A stretch of 64,000 nt of DNA from Bradyrhizobium glycinis (GTDB lineage: Bacteria > Pseudomonadota > Alphaproteobacteria > Rhizobiales > Xanthobacteraceae). The stretch covers positions 62,001 to 126,000 of the forward strand of contig NZ_JACCHQ010000010.1 in the NCBI RefSeq assembly GCF_016031655.1, read 5' to 3'. The notes under the pieces were generated by a model that saw only the letters and a program-made list of their open reading frames with translations, was not told the origin of the DNA and searched no databases. Within the stretch, counting starts at the first letter, position 1, and each line of letters opens with the position of its first letter. Shown in pieces: positions 57,185 through 64,000 of this stretch. A program made the translations under genes and the position numbers.

Positions 57185-57577
57185 ATGATTTCGGCTCGCT
57201 CGATTGCCCTTGCACTTGTGATTGCACTTTCGGCCGGTCCGGCGTGGTCGGCTTCCGGCAATGCGGTCAAGTTGTTCGACACCGACAACGACGGCACGCT
57301 CGATCTCGCCGAGGTGAAGAAGGCCGCCGCCGCCGCGTTCGCAAAGCTCGATCCCGATCACGACGGTACGCTCGATGCGCGCGAATTGCGTGGACGGTTG
57401 ACCGCAAAAGAGCTCGCCGCCGCCGATCCTGACCGCGACGGGACCCTCACTCTCGACGAATATCTGTCCGTGGTCGAGCAGCGCTTCAACGCAGCCAATC
57501 CTGACAAGGACGGAACGCTGGATGCGAAGGAGCTGAACTCGCGCGCCGGTCGCGCGCTCGTGCGATTGCTCCGGTGA
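57185..57577 (+). CDS. lanM: Lanmodulin-like four-EF-hand lanthanide-binding protein
   Basis: A 130-residue protein. The ATG at 57185 follows GGGGAGG; an upstream in-frame ATG at 57167 is less likely. Signal peptide: SIALALVIALSAGPAWSA. Four EF loops lie at residues 32-43, 56-67, 81-92 and 105-116: DTDNDGTLDLAE, DPDHDGTLDARE, DPDRDGTLTLDE, NPDKDGTLDAKE. Loop spacing (12, 13, 12 residues) and the Pro at position 2 match lanmodulin of Methylorubrum rather than calmodulin; the fourth loop starts with Asn as in that protein. Loop 1 has Thr for Pro, and loop 3 has Thr at position 9, where others have Asp. It should buffer lanthanides in the periplasm. It diverges from a lanthanide-type dehydrogenase, which supports the call. 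Confidence 0.93.
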   Translation: MISARSIALALVIALSAGPAWSASGNAVKLFDTDNDGTLDLAEVKKAAAAAFAKLDPDHDGTLDARELRGRLTAKELAAADPDRDGTLTLDEYLSVVEQRFNAANPDKDGTLDAKELNSRAGRALVRLLR

Positions 57578-57582
57578 GCGCC

Positions 57583-57632
57583 CAGACCGGAACGGGGATG
57601 ACGGGCGCAACGTTTGCGACCATTCCGGTCTG
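57583..57632 (+). terminator. Candidate transcript end structure after lanM
   Basis: CAGACCGGAA (57583-57592) pairs with TTCCGGTCTG (57623-57632), with an inner CGCAA/TTGCG hairpin. It begins 5 bases past the lanM stop. There is no T tract, so it may be an end-stabilising or attenuating structure rather than a true terminator. Confidence 0.45.
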
Positions 57633-57719
57633 ACGCTTGGGAACATCGGGCTGCTCGGCCTGTTTCTCCGCATGTCCTGCCGGCGCTGGGGCTGCGCGGC
57701 GGGAGAAAAGGAGATGCAG

Positions 57720-58049
57720 ATGAACACGAAGCGTTCTCTTCTTGCTGCCTGCGCAATCCTGACGCTGAGCGCCGGGGTTGCGGTCGCCGGTCCCTGCAAC
57801 ACCGGCAGCGCCGGCACCGACAAGGATGCCGGTTCTGGTCCGGTCACCGTGGGCTCCGCACAATCGCACACGTCCGGGTCGGCGAGCGATACCAGCCAGC
57901 ATCCGCCGACCAGCACGATGAACCGTGCCAGCGGTGAATCGCCGGCGTCGTCCGAGGATGCGCAGCGGCAAATGCAGAGCGAGCCGACGGCGGCTCAGCG
58001 CGCCGAAGGCGCCAAGCCGAATGCCGAGATGGCCGACAAGGGTTGCTGA
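57720..58049 (+). CDS. Small exported Gly/Ser-rich protein
   Basis: A 109-residue protein from the ATG at 57720 (AAGGAG six bases upstream; an ATG at 57714 is possible). It has a signal peptide (RSLLAACAILTLSAGVAVAG). The mature part begins PCNTGSAGTDKDAGSGP, has SDTSQHPPTSTMNRAS and ends NAEMADKGC, with Cys near each end. It recalls small rhizobial exported proteins of the YjbE-like kind, but I am not sure. It lies between lanM and pqqA on the same strand. Confidence 0.7.
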   Translation: MNTKRSLLAACAILTLSAGVAVAGPCNTGSAGTDKDAGSGPVTVGSAQSHTSGSASDTSQHPPTSTMNRASGESPASSEDAQRQMQSEPTAAQRAEGAKPNAEMADKGC

Positions 58050-58267
58050 CGGCACCCTTGTCGATTCGACGCGCGGTGCGTTGCACAAGGCAGTGTCTCG
58101 CTGGTCATGTTTGACCAAGAGGGAACTTGCTTTGTCCGAGAGAGAAATGGCGGTCGCGAAGAATCGGCACAGACGCGTCGGCAGTCGAATCGAGGCTTGA
58201 ACTGCACTCGAGGCAGCTCTAGGTTTTTCGCCGCGCGATGTCGCGCTCAATACCTTGGGAGACCCGA

Positions 58268-58348
58268 ATGGCTTGGAAAGCTCCGAAGATCGTGGAAGTG
58301 CCGGTCGGCATGGAAATCAACATGTACGCCTGCGCTTCGCGCAAGTAA
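58268..58348 (+). CDS. pqqA: PQQ precursor peptide PqqA (orphan)
   Basis: A 26-residue peptide from the ATG at 58268 to TAA at 58346. It reads MAWKAPKIVEVP, VGMEINMYACASRK. Glu16 and Tyr20 are in the EINMY arrangement, the pair cross-linked by PqqE to make pyrroloquinoline quinone. The length and MxW-K start are those of PqqA. No pqqB, C, D or E follows in the window, so this is a separate precursor copy. It sits 700 bases from lanM and supplies the cofactor of the three dehydrogenases in the island. A ribosome site is weak (GGGAGACCC). Confidence 0.93.
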   Translation: MAWKAPKIVEVPVGMEINMYACASRK

Positions 58349-58577
58349 GACCAACGACCTGCCGCGGCTTGGATGGCGAACGCCGTCGGAGCCGTGGCGG
58401 TGTCGGATCTCCGCCTCGCCGTGCTCCATGCTTTGCGGATCGGCGCGGAAGCCGCGCGTGGAGAGGCTTCAATTTTCTCCCCGCAAAATCTCGACCGGGC
58501 TCTGCGGCAGTGTGTTACGCTGGCGCCCGGTCAGCGCTGCTGCCGCATCATAGCGGCGCGCGCCTTTGGGGCACGGG

Positions 58578-59447
58578 ATGGGCGGCAGAGCCTGCAAGTT
58601 CTGGACGGTGATCGTGTGCGCGATCGTGCTGGCGCCGGCACGCACCAGCGCCGAGGCAGGCTTTGATACCGAGCATATCTTCGGCTTCATGATCGGCACC
58701 GACGTCGGCAATGTCGGCGAGCGCGAATTCCAGAGCCAGACGACGGGGCGCTTCGGCAAAGGCGGGGGCGCCTATCGCGCTCTCGAGCACGAAGCCGAGA
58801 TCGAGGTGGTGCCGCTGCCGAATTTTCGTGTCGAGGTCGGCGGCACCGCCAGCTTGCACGACATCACCGGCGTCCCTGGCATCGACGACCGCCGCCAGTT
58901 CAACTTCCAGGGCATCTCGCTCGACCTGCGCTATCGCCTGCTCGACCGCGAGCGCGCGCCTTTCGGCCTCACGATTGCGGCCGAGCTCCACGGCGACCGC
59001 ATCGACGAGACCAGCGGCGCGAAAGGGCGGATGTACGGCACCGAATTCACGCTCGCGCTCGACCGCGAACTCGTTCCGAACTTCGCGATCGGCGCCCTCA
59101 ACCTGATCTACCAGCCGGAATGGGCGCGCTTCGAGATTGGAGGCGCTTCCGAGAAAAGCTCGACGATCGGGGCCGCGTTTGCCGGCCTGGTGCGGGTGCG
59201 GCCCAATGTGCTGCTCGGCGGCGAGATGCGCTACTTCCGGCAATATGAGGGCATCGGCCTTAGCGAGTTCTCAGGCCAGGCCCTGTTTGTCGGCCCCACC
59301 GCCTATTTCCAGCTCTCCGAGCGCTCCCGGCTCACTGTGAGCTGGAGCATGCAGGCTTGGGGGCGCCCGGCCGGCTCAGGCGGCAATCTCGACCTCGTCA
59401 ATTTCGAGCGGCATCAGGCGCGATTGGTGTTCGGCGTGAACTTCTAG
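58578..59447 (+). CDS. Outer-membrane beta-barrel-like protein
   Basis: A 289-residue protein from the ATG at 58578 (a TTG at 58566 also opens the frame). Signal peptide: CKFWTVIVCAIVLAPARTSA. The mature part has alternating strands that fit a barrel of 10-14 strands, for example FNFQGISLDLRYRLLDR, FGLTIAAELHGDRIDE, TEFTLALDRELVPN and VRVRPNVLLGGEMRYFRQY, ending with RHQARLVFGVNF, a terminal Phe as in outer-membrane proteins. Function unknown. It lies downstream of pqqA in the lanthanide island and may be a channel. Confidence 0.75.
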   Translation: MGGRACKFWTVIVCAIVLAPARTSAEAGFDTEHIFGFMIGTDVGNVGEREFQSQTTGRFGKGGGAYRALEHEAEIEVVPLPNFRVEVGGTASLHDITGVPGIDDRRQFNFQGISLDLRYRLLDRERAPFGLTIAAELHGDRIDETSGAKGRMYGTEFTLALDRELVPNFAIGALNLIYQPEWARFEIGGASEKSSTIGAAFAGLVRVRPNVLLGGEMRYFRQYEGIGLSEFSGQALFVGPTAYFQLSERSRLTVSWSMQAWGRPAGSGGNLDLVNFERHQARLVFGVNF

Positions 59448-59558
59448 CGCGGAAGGTCGGCCATGACGAGGCTTCGGCGCTTTGAAACTTCCCCCTCCCT
59501 GAAACGTAGCTCCATGTGCTAATCTCTCCATCCCCCCCCCCTGCGAGAGGATCCCGGC

Positions 59559-59768
59559 ATGAACCCGATTGACCTGGTGGTGACCGTGTGCGCGGTGCTC
59601 TCGCCTGCAACCTGCGAAGAGCAGCATCTGATGTTCAACTATTCCGGGTCGCCCCGCCAATGCGTCATGGCCGCGCCGCCCTATATCGCGCAATGGATCG
59701 GCGAGCATCCGAAATGGCAGGCCGTGCGGTGGCGCTGCGAATATCCGCATCCGAACGACAGAGCGTGA
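59559..59768 (+). CDS. Small conserved hypothetical, 69 residues
   Basis: The ATG follows GAGAGGA. The peptide MNPIDLVVTVCAVLSPATCEEQHLMF, noted by phrases DLVVTVCAVLSP, TCEEQHL, then PRQCVMAAPPYIAQWIGEHPKW and WRCEYPHPN, has four cysteines. I have seen this kind of protein in other rhizobial genomes without function. It may be periplasmic. It is convergent with the next gene. Confidence 0.75.
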   Translation: MNPIDLVVTVCAVLSPATCEEQHLMFNYSGSPRQCVMAAPPYIAQWIGEHPKWQAVRWRCEYPHPNDRA

Positions 59769-59786
59769 GCTGCAAGAAGCTATTCT

Positions 59787-60134
59787 CTATTTCGTGCAGT
59801 CCTTCAGATCCTTGTCGGCGATCGAGAACACCGCGTCGGCTTTGATCTCGATATCGCGGACGATGCACTGCCGCGCATTGGGGTAACTGACCTTGGCATC
59901 GTAGCGGCCGGGCTCGACGCCGGTGATGCGCAGCCGCTCGTCGTGGTCGACCTCCTTGTCCTTGTCATTCAAGCACTGGTTCGGACCCCAGTCGGTCTTG
60001 CCCGCGGGTGCGAGCTGGAAGCCGGAGATCGTCTCCGTCGTGAGATTCCAGAGCCTTATGCCCTTGCCCTTGGTCTGCGCGGCGGCTTCGCCGGCAAGAG
60101 TCAACAACGCGATCAAAGCAAGAACCCCACGCAT
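59787..60134 (-). CDS. Small exported protein, 115 residues
   Basis: The signal peptide is MRGVLALIALLTLAGEAAAQ. The mature part has GIRLWNLTTETISGFQLAPAGKTDWG, with NDKDKEVDHDERLRI and RQCIVRDIEIK, resembling a small beta-sandwich. Two Cys (and a third near the end) could pair. It has a weak similarity in style to periplasmic proteins of unknown function. The gene starts 26 bases after the pentapeptide gene stop on the same strand. Confidence 0.7.
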   Translation of the reverse strand: MRGVLALIALLTLAGEAAAQTKGKGIRLWNLTTETISGFQLAPAGKTDWGPNQCLNDKDKEVDHDERLRITGVEPGRYDAKVSYPNARQCIVRDIEIKADAVFSIADKDLKDCTK

Positions 60135-60159
60135 CGGCCAGTCCTCCCAAAGGGCGCCG

Positions 60160-60972
60160 TCATTCCCTGATCAGGCGCTCGCGGTTCTTTGCCTTGTCGA
60201 AATTCTTGGCGCGGTCAAGCCCGTTGGGTGCGATCAGCTTCGCCGAGACGAGATCGGCGCCGTCGAAATCGGCGTCGATGACGATGGCACCGGTCAGATC
60301 GGCTCCGCCGAGTTGGGCGTTTTTCAGTGATGCCCCGCTCAGATCGGCGCCCCTGAGGACTGCGAATTCGAGGTCGACGCGCGACAAATCGGCGTTGCGC
60401 GCGCTCAGCCGTTCCAGCTTGGCGGATCTCAGCACCGCGCGCATCAGCCCCATCGACTGGTTACGCATATCGGCGCCAAGCTGCGCGTCCGCGATCGAGG
60501 CGTCCACCAGGCTTGCGCCGGTGAGGTCGGCAGCGATGCGCGCTCCTGACAGGTTGGCGCCGTCGAGACGCGCGCGGGCCATTTGCGAGGCGAACAGATT
60601 GGCGCCTTTCAAGCTTGCGCCGGTAAGATCCGCATCCAGCAGCCACGCCTGATCGAGGATCGCACCGTCCAGCCTGGCGTCTCGAAGTATTGTCTTGTTG
60701 AGCCGCGCGGCGCGGAGAACCGTGTTGGACAGGTCCAGCCCCGAGAGATCGAGACCCGACAGGCGTTTGCCGGTGAAATCGGCAGGCTGCTTTGGGCTCG
60801 CTTTGGCCAACATGGCCTCGACCTCCGGCCTCGTCATTTCAGCCGAGACCATCGCGGGGGAGGTGAGGTCGACGCCACGCATCATGTCCTGCGCGCCCGC
60901 CGTCATCGCAACGAGTGCGAGGCTAAGCGCTGCAAGACCAAGCGTTGCGAAGGCGACTGTCCGTGTCATCAT
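60160..60972 (-). CDS. Exported pentapeptide-repeat protein
   Basis: A 270-residue protein with a signal peptide (VAFATLGLAALSLALVAMTAGAQ). From about residue 65 it has A(D/N)Lxx repeats: LSGLDLSGLDLSNTVLRAARL, LDADLTGASLKGANL, LDGANLSGARI, LRGADLSGASLKNAQLGGADLTGA. These form a right-handed quadrilateral beta-helix. Function unknown. It lies next to the ABC transporter genes, 45 bases after the ATPase stop, and likely shares their operon. Confidence 0.88.
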   Translation of the reverse strand: MMTRTVAFATLGLAALSLALVAMTAGAQDMMRGVDLTSPAMVSAEMTRPEVEAMLAKASPKQPADFTGKRLSGLDLSGLDLSNTVLRAARLNKTILRDARLDGAILDQAWLLDADLTGASLKGANLFASQMARARLDGANLSGARIAADLTGASLVDASIADAQLGADMRNQSMGLMRAVLRSAKLERLSARNADLSRVDLEFAVLRGADLSGASLKNAQLGGADLTGAIVIDADFDGADLVSAKLIAPNGLDRAKNFDKAKNRERLIRE

Positions 60973-61017
60973 CAGGTCCGCCGCCGGCCTAATTTAGCAC
61001 GTCCGCCAGGCAACCGG

Positions 61018-61746
61018 CTATGAGGCATCTGGCTCAGTGCGGTCGCCTTGAGTTCGTTGGGCGAGGCTGGCCTTGATCGCCGCAATCTCGGCTTCGCCGC
61101 GTGTGTCGCGCGGGATGCCGATAGGCACCTCGGCCACGATCCGCGCTGGTCGTGGCGACAGGAAGAACAGCCGGTCGCCCAGGCGCACCGCATCGTCCAG
61201 GCTGTGTGTCACCAAAAGCGTCATCACCGGCCGGCTCGCGACGAGCGTTGCAATCTCATCGCGCAGGCGTCCGGCGAGAGCGTCATCGAGCGATGCCAGC
61301 GGTTCGTCGAGCACCAGAATGTCCGGCTCGACGGCAAAGGCGCGGGCGAGCGCCACGCGCCGGGCCAAACCCAGCGAGAGCTCACCGGGATAGTGGTCGC
61401 GATGCGCTTCCAGCTCCAAAATCCTGAAGAGCTCGGCGAGCTTGGCATCAACGACATCGGGCGCAGCCAGCCGCACATTCTGCTCGACCGAGCGCCACGG
61501 CAGCAGCCGCGGCTCCTGGAACACCATGCCGATCCGCGCCTCCGGCGGCCGCCCGATGTGGCCTGCAAAGTCGTGGTCCAGTCCCAGGATGATGCGCAGC
61601 ATCGTGCTCTTGCCGCAGCCGGAGGGGCCGATCAGCACGCCGACCTCGCCGGATTGCAGCGCGAATTTGACCGGCGCCAGCACCTCGTGCGTTCCGCCCG
61701 CGGCACTCCTGAAAGTCTTGCCCGTGATATCGACCTCAAGCCGCAC
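61018..61746 (-). CDS. ABC transporter ATPase, lanthanide/PQQ island
   Basis: A 242-residue ATP-binding protein with Walker A GPSGCGKST and Walker B ILVLDEPLASLD. The signature is GELSLGLARRVALARA rather than the usual LSGGQ form, noted in ABC proteins linked with PQQ-dehydrogenase loci (from memory). The switch His is in LLVTHSLDDA. It overlaps the permease gene by 11 bases and is the last transporter gene. Confidence 0.9.
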   Translation of the reverse strand: MRLEVDITGKTFRSAAGGTHEVLAPVKFALQSGEVGVLIGPSGCGKSTMLRIILGLDHDFAGHIGRPPEARIGMVFQEPRLLPWRSVEQNVRLAAPDVVDAKLAELFRILELEAHRDHYPGELSLGLARRVALARAFAVEPDILVLDEPLASLDDALAGRLRDEIATLVASRPVMTLLVTHSLDDAVRLGDRLFFLSPRPARIVAEVPIGIPRDTRGEAEIAAIKASLAQRTQGDRTEPDAS

Positions 61747-62473
61747 GGGGCCGCCACCTGTTTGCGCGGGCTTCGAACGGCTGCACCAGCAAGGTTTCGA
61801 TGACGAGCACGACGGCGGCGAAGGTCAGGGAATAGGCCAGCAGCCGCGGCGTGTCGAACAGCTGGAAGGCGACGCCGATCTCGAAGCCGACACCGTTCGG
61901 CCGGCCCAGCAACTCGGCGACCAGCACGATCTTCCACACCAGCGACAGGCCGGAGCGGGCGGAGGCCGCGATATAGGGCGCCAACTGCGGTAGCACGACG
62001 TGGCGGAAGGCTCGCCAGCGCGGCATTGCGAACACGCTCGCCATCTCGTCGAGCGAGCGGTCGAGCGCGCGCGTGCCCTCGCGCAAGGTGACGATGGCAG
62101 TCGGCAGCTTGTTGATGGCGATCGCCGCGATCGCGGCGGCCTCGGTGAGGCCGGCCCAGATATAGGCCAGCACAATCACGACCAATGCGGGCAGGTTGAG
62201 CAGCAGGATCAGCCAGGGATCGCCGAGGCGGTCAGCGACTTTCACCCGGCCCATCAGGTATCCGATGGCACTGCCGAGCGACATCGCGAGGGTGAAGGCG
62301 AGCGCGACGCGCGCCAGCGTGGCGCCGAGATGCAGGAACAGCGCGCCGCTTGATGCTTCCGCGATCATCACCTGAAGCACCGCCGGCGGGGAGGGCAGCT
62401 TTGCGCCCCCGACGAGGAGCGCGGCAATCCACCAGATCGCGAGGAACAGGGCGAACGACAGCAGGCGCAGCAC
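61736..62473 (-). CDS. ABC transporter permease, lanthanide/PQQ island
   Basis: A 245-residue membrane protein. The GTG at 62473 follows the binding-protein stop by one base, so I chose it. It has about six spans (LSFALFLAIWWIAALLVGG, LILLLNLPALVVIVLAYIWAGL, LAYSLTFAAVVLVIETLLVQPF). The coupling loop is EMASVFAMPRWRAFRHVVLPQLAPY. It belongs to the SsuC-like branch. Confidence 0.9.
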   Translation of the reverse strand: MLRLLSFALFLAIWWIAALLVGGAKLPSPPAVLQVMIAEASSGALFLHLGATLARVALAFTLAMSLGSAIGYLMGRVKVADRLGDPWLILLLNLPALVVIVLAYIWAGLTEAAAIAAIAINKLPTAIVTLREGTRALDRSLDEMASVFAMPRWRAFRHVVLPQLAPYIAASARSGLSLVWKIVLVAELLGRPNGVGFEIGVAFQLFDTPRLLAYSLTFAAVVLVIETLLVQPFEARANRWRPRAA

Positions 62474-62474
62474 C

Positions 62475-63449
62475 TCAGTCTCCGGGGACTGCGTGATAGA
62501 AGGTGCCGGGATCGAGCTCGGCTGCGGGGCCGACGAGATCGCGGCCGCCGATCTCGGCCAGTACGCGGTAGAGCACGCGCGCGTCCTTTTCCTCGTCATC
62601 GATGCTCCGGCGCGGAATGCCGTCGCGGTAGCGCTCGCGGTAGGTCTTGAGCAGGGCAGGATCCGTCGTGCCGGTGAGCGGCGCCACCTTGTCCCAGGCC
62701 GCATCCGAGGTCGCCAGCAACTCCTTGGCCTTGCGGGTCATTGCGATCAAGCGCGCGACTGCCTCCTTATGGCTCGCGGCCCAGCTCTCGTCGAAGACAT
62801 AGCCGACCGCGGCGACCGCGCCTTTGGCACCAAGCTTCGGCAAGATGTCCTCGATGCCGGCCAGGCGCCTGAAACCCTTGGCCTCGAGCTGGGCGCAGAA
62901 ATTCCAGAAGTTGAGGCTCGCATCCATCTCGCCGTCCAGCGCCTTGGCGGCGATCAGGGGCGGGGCGCCGTAGACGATGGTTGCTTCCGACTTCAGGTCG
63001 ATGCCGTCCTGCTTCATCCGCGCCTGCAGCAGCAGCCAGCTCTTGTCGATCGCCCCGCCGGCGACCGCGAGCTTGCGGCCCTTGAGGTCGGCGAGCGTCT
63101 TGATCGGCGATGAGGCCGGTACCATCACGGCGCCGAGCGCGCTGGAATAGGGATAGAAGGTAAGCTTCGCACCAAGCGTGCGCTCGCGTGACACCCACAG
63201 CCAGTCCGACAGGATGATGTCGGCGCTGCCGGCGCGCATCGCGATCTTGCCGGCCTCGGTGCTCGCGAGCTCGGTGACCTCCAGCGACAGGCCAGCCTCC
63301 TTGTCGAGGCCGGCGCTGCGGATCGCGGCCAGCTCCCACGAGAATGTTCCGGTCTTCTGCACCGCAAGGCGGATCGTGTCCGCGGCGCCGGCAGGTGCGG
63401 CTAGCGCCAGCACCGTTGCGAGCGCCCATATTCGCGCCAAAACTCTCAT
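62475..63449 (-). CDS. ABC transporter substrate-binding protein, lanthanide/PQQ island
   Basis: A 324-residue periplasmic protein from the ATG at 63449, with signal peptide RIWALATVLALAAPAGAA. The fold is NMT1/SsuA-like: IRLAVQKTGTFSWELAAIRSAGLDKEAG, GSADIILSDWLWVSRER, AVAGGAIDKSWLLLQARMKQDG and DGEMDASLNFWNFCAQLEAKGF. The ligand is unknown. The place among quinoprotein genes suggests a small molecule linked to alcohol oxidation, or a metal carrier; neither is shown. Divergent from the small Cys protein gene. Confidence 0.87.
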   Translation of the reverse strand: MRVLARIWALATVLALAAPAGAADTIRLAVQKTGTFSWELAAIRSAGLDKEAGLSLEVTELASTEAGKIAMRAGSADIILSDWLWVSRERTLGAKLTFYPYSSALGAVMVPASSPIKTLADLKGRKLAVAGGAIDKSWLLLQARMKQDGIDLKSEATIVYGAPPLIAAKALDGEMDASLNFWNFCAQLEAKGFRRLAGIEDILPKLGAKGAVAAVGYVFDESWAASHKEAVARLIAMTRKAKELLATSDAAWDKVAPLTGTTDPALLKTYRERYRDGIPRRSIDDEEKDARVLYRVLAEIGGRDLVGPAAELDPGTFYHAVPGD

Positions 63450-63536
63450 CACCTTGTGAGCCGTTTCCTCTGACTGAGTGCTTTTCAGCACAATAGGCAT
63501 AGCATAGCCTTGGTCGCAACCAGCGGGAGGACGCGC

Positions 63537-63896
63537 ATGAATCTGGCCGGACGGCTACGACCGATTGTCGCCGCATTGACGGCGCTCGCTGCGAGCGTAT
63601 GCGTGGCGCGGGCCGAAGAGGCCAATGATTATCCCACCGCGGCACGTGCAGAATACGTCTATGGCTGCATGAAGGCCAATGGCGAGACTCGGTCCACGAT
63701 CGAGCAATGTTCCTGCTCGATCGACGTGGTCGCCTCGATCGTGCCCTACGAGCGCTATGTTACCGCCGAGACCGCGCTCAGCATGTCGCAGGTGCGCGGC
63801 AATCTCGGCGTGCAGTTTCGCACCTCGGAGCAGGCCAATTCGGCGGTGAATGACTTGAGGCGCGCGCAGGCGGAAGCCGAGGTGAGGTGTTTCTAG
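63537..63896 (+). CDS. Small periplasmic Cys protein
   Basis: A 119-residue protein from the ATG at 63537 with GGGAGG upstream. Signal peptide: LRPIVAALTALAASVCVARA. The mature part: YPTAARAEYVYGCMKANG, EQCSCSIDVVASIVPYERYVTAETALSM, and a C-terminal RCF. The Cys pattern (C, CxC, final C) suggests disulfides or a metal site. I associate similar proteins with PQQ dehydrogenase loci, but that is memory, not a search. Confidence 0.75.
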   Translation: MNLAGRLRPIVAALTALAASVCVARAEEANDYPTAARAEYVYGCMKANGETRSTIEQCSCSIDVVASIVPYERYVTAETALSMSQVRGNLGVQFRTSEQANSAVNDLRRAQAEAEVRCF

Positions 63897-63936
63897 TTTG
63901 CTGCCGCGGTGTCTAACCCTCCCCGTGCTCCTCGCC

Positions 63937-64000
63937 TCACGTCCCCGGCTTTTCGACATCCCATTCATTGCGGAACACGTGCCCGTCCGTATCCCGGGCC
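63937..64000 (-). CDS. C-terminal end of a gene continuing past the window
   Basis: Read leftward from 64000 the frame gives ARDTDGHVFRNEWDVEKPGT and TGA at 63939-63937. The composition is protein-like. Only 20 residues are visible, so no family can be given. Confidence 0.4.
   Translation of the reverse strand, partial: ARDTDGHVFRNEWDVEKPGT

Noticed and set aside
57185..57577. Generic calcium-binding EF-hand protein
   Set aside because: Loop spacing, Pro at position 2 and the Asn-initial loop 4 are lanmodulin features rather than those of calmodulin-like proteins.

Overview
The window is high-GC alphaproteobacterial DNA that looks like a Bradyrhizobium or close relative (inference). The basis is codon bias, the gene families present, and interspersed inverted-repeat elements between genes (23.6-23.9 kb, 52.1-52.2 kb) that resemble those I associate with such genomes. 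No tRNA, rRNA, CRISPR array, transposase or phage integrase was seen.

Region 1 (1-15.7 kb, all +) is the 3' half of an extracellular contractile injection system (eCIS) operon. In order it has the end of an AAA+ ATPase, a small protein, a DUF4157 protein with a HELVH metalloprotease-like motif and an unassigned C-terminal part, CIS tube protein, LysM protein, protein-D-like hub, gpV-like spike, PAAR-like tip, gp25, two gpJ-like baseplate proteins, a gpI-like tail protein with a probable beta-helix, and a DUF6519 protein. Many genes overlap by 4 bases. Sheath and inner tube genes must lie left of the window.

Region 2 (15.6-23.9 kb) is a mixed housekeeping and stress stretch: a Bfd-like [2Fe-2S] protein, a frameshifted modD remnant, an SDR, a ferritin-like protein, then BisC-type molybdoenzyme, OsmC and MsrA in a row (oxidant and sulfoxide repair), and an MFS transporter.

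Region 3 (23.9-34.4 kb) is a histidine-utilisation locus. hutI-hutH-hutU run rightward. hutF-hutC, a NitT/TauT-type ABC transporter and an M20 amidohydrolase run leftward. A perfect 20-bp palindrome in the divergent gap is the likely HutC operator. hutG is not in the window.

Region 4 (34.4-40.8 kb) holds two decayed genes (EAL fragment, TonB receptor), an Ala-rich protein, convergent tungstate transporter genes tupA and tupB, 3-hydroxybutyryl-CoA dehydrogenase, a truncated haemoglobin and a Rieske protein.

Region 5 (40.9-64 kb) is the most distinctive part: a lanthanide and PQQ alcohol-oxidation island. Three PQQ alcohol dehydrogenases (40.9, 48.8, 55.2 kb) all carry the Asp-x-Asp signature of lanthanide-dependent enzymes. 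xoxF is followed by a xoxG-like cytochrome c, glutathione-dependent formaldehyde dehydrogenase and Gfa, a route from methanol to formyl-glutathione, closed by a strong terminator. The third dehydrogenase has its own cytochrome c and XoxJ-like binding protein. Divergent from it lies a four-EF-hand protein that matches lanmodulin in layout, and just beyond is an orphan pqqA encoding a 26-residue PQQ precursor. A second NitT/TauT-type ABC transporter and several small exported proteins complete the island, together with a two-subunit periplasmic molybdenum hydroxylase at 43-46 kb.
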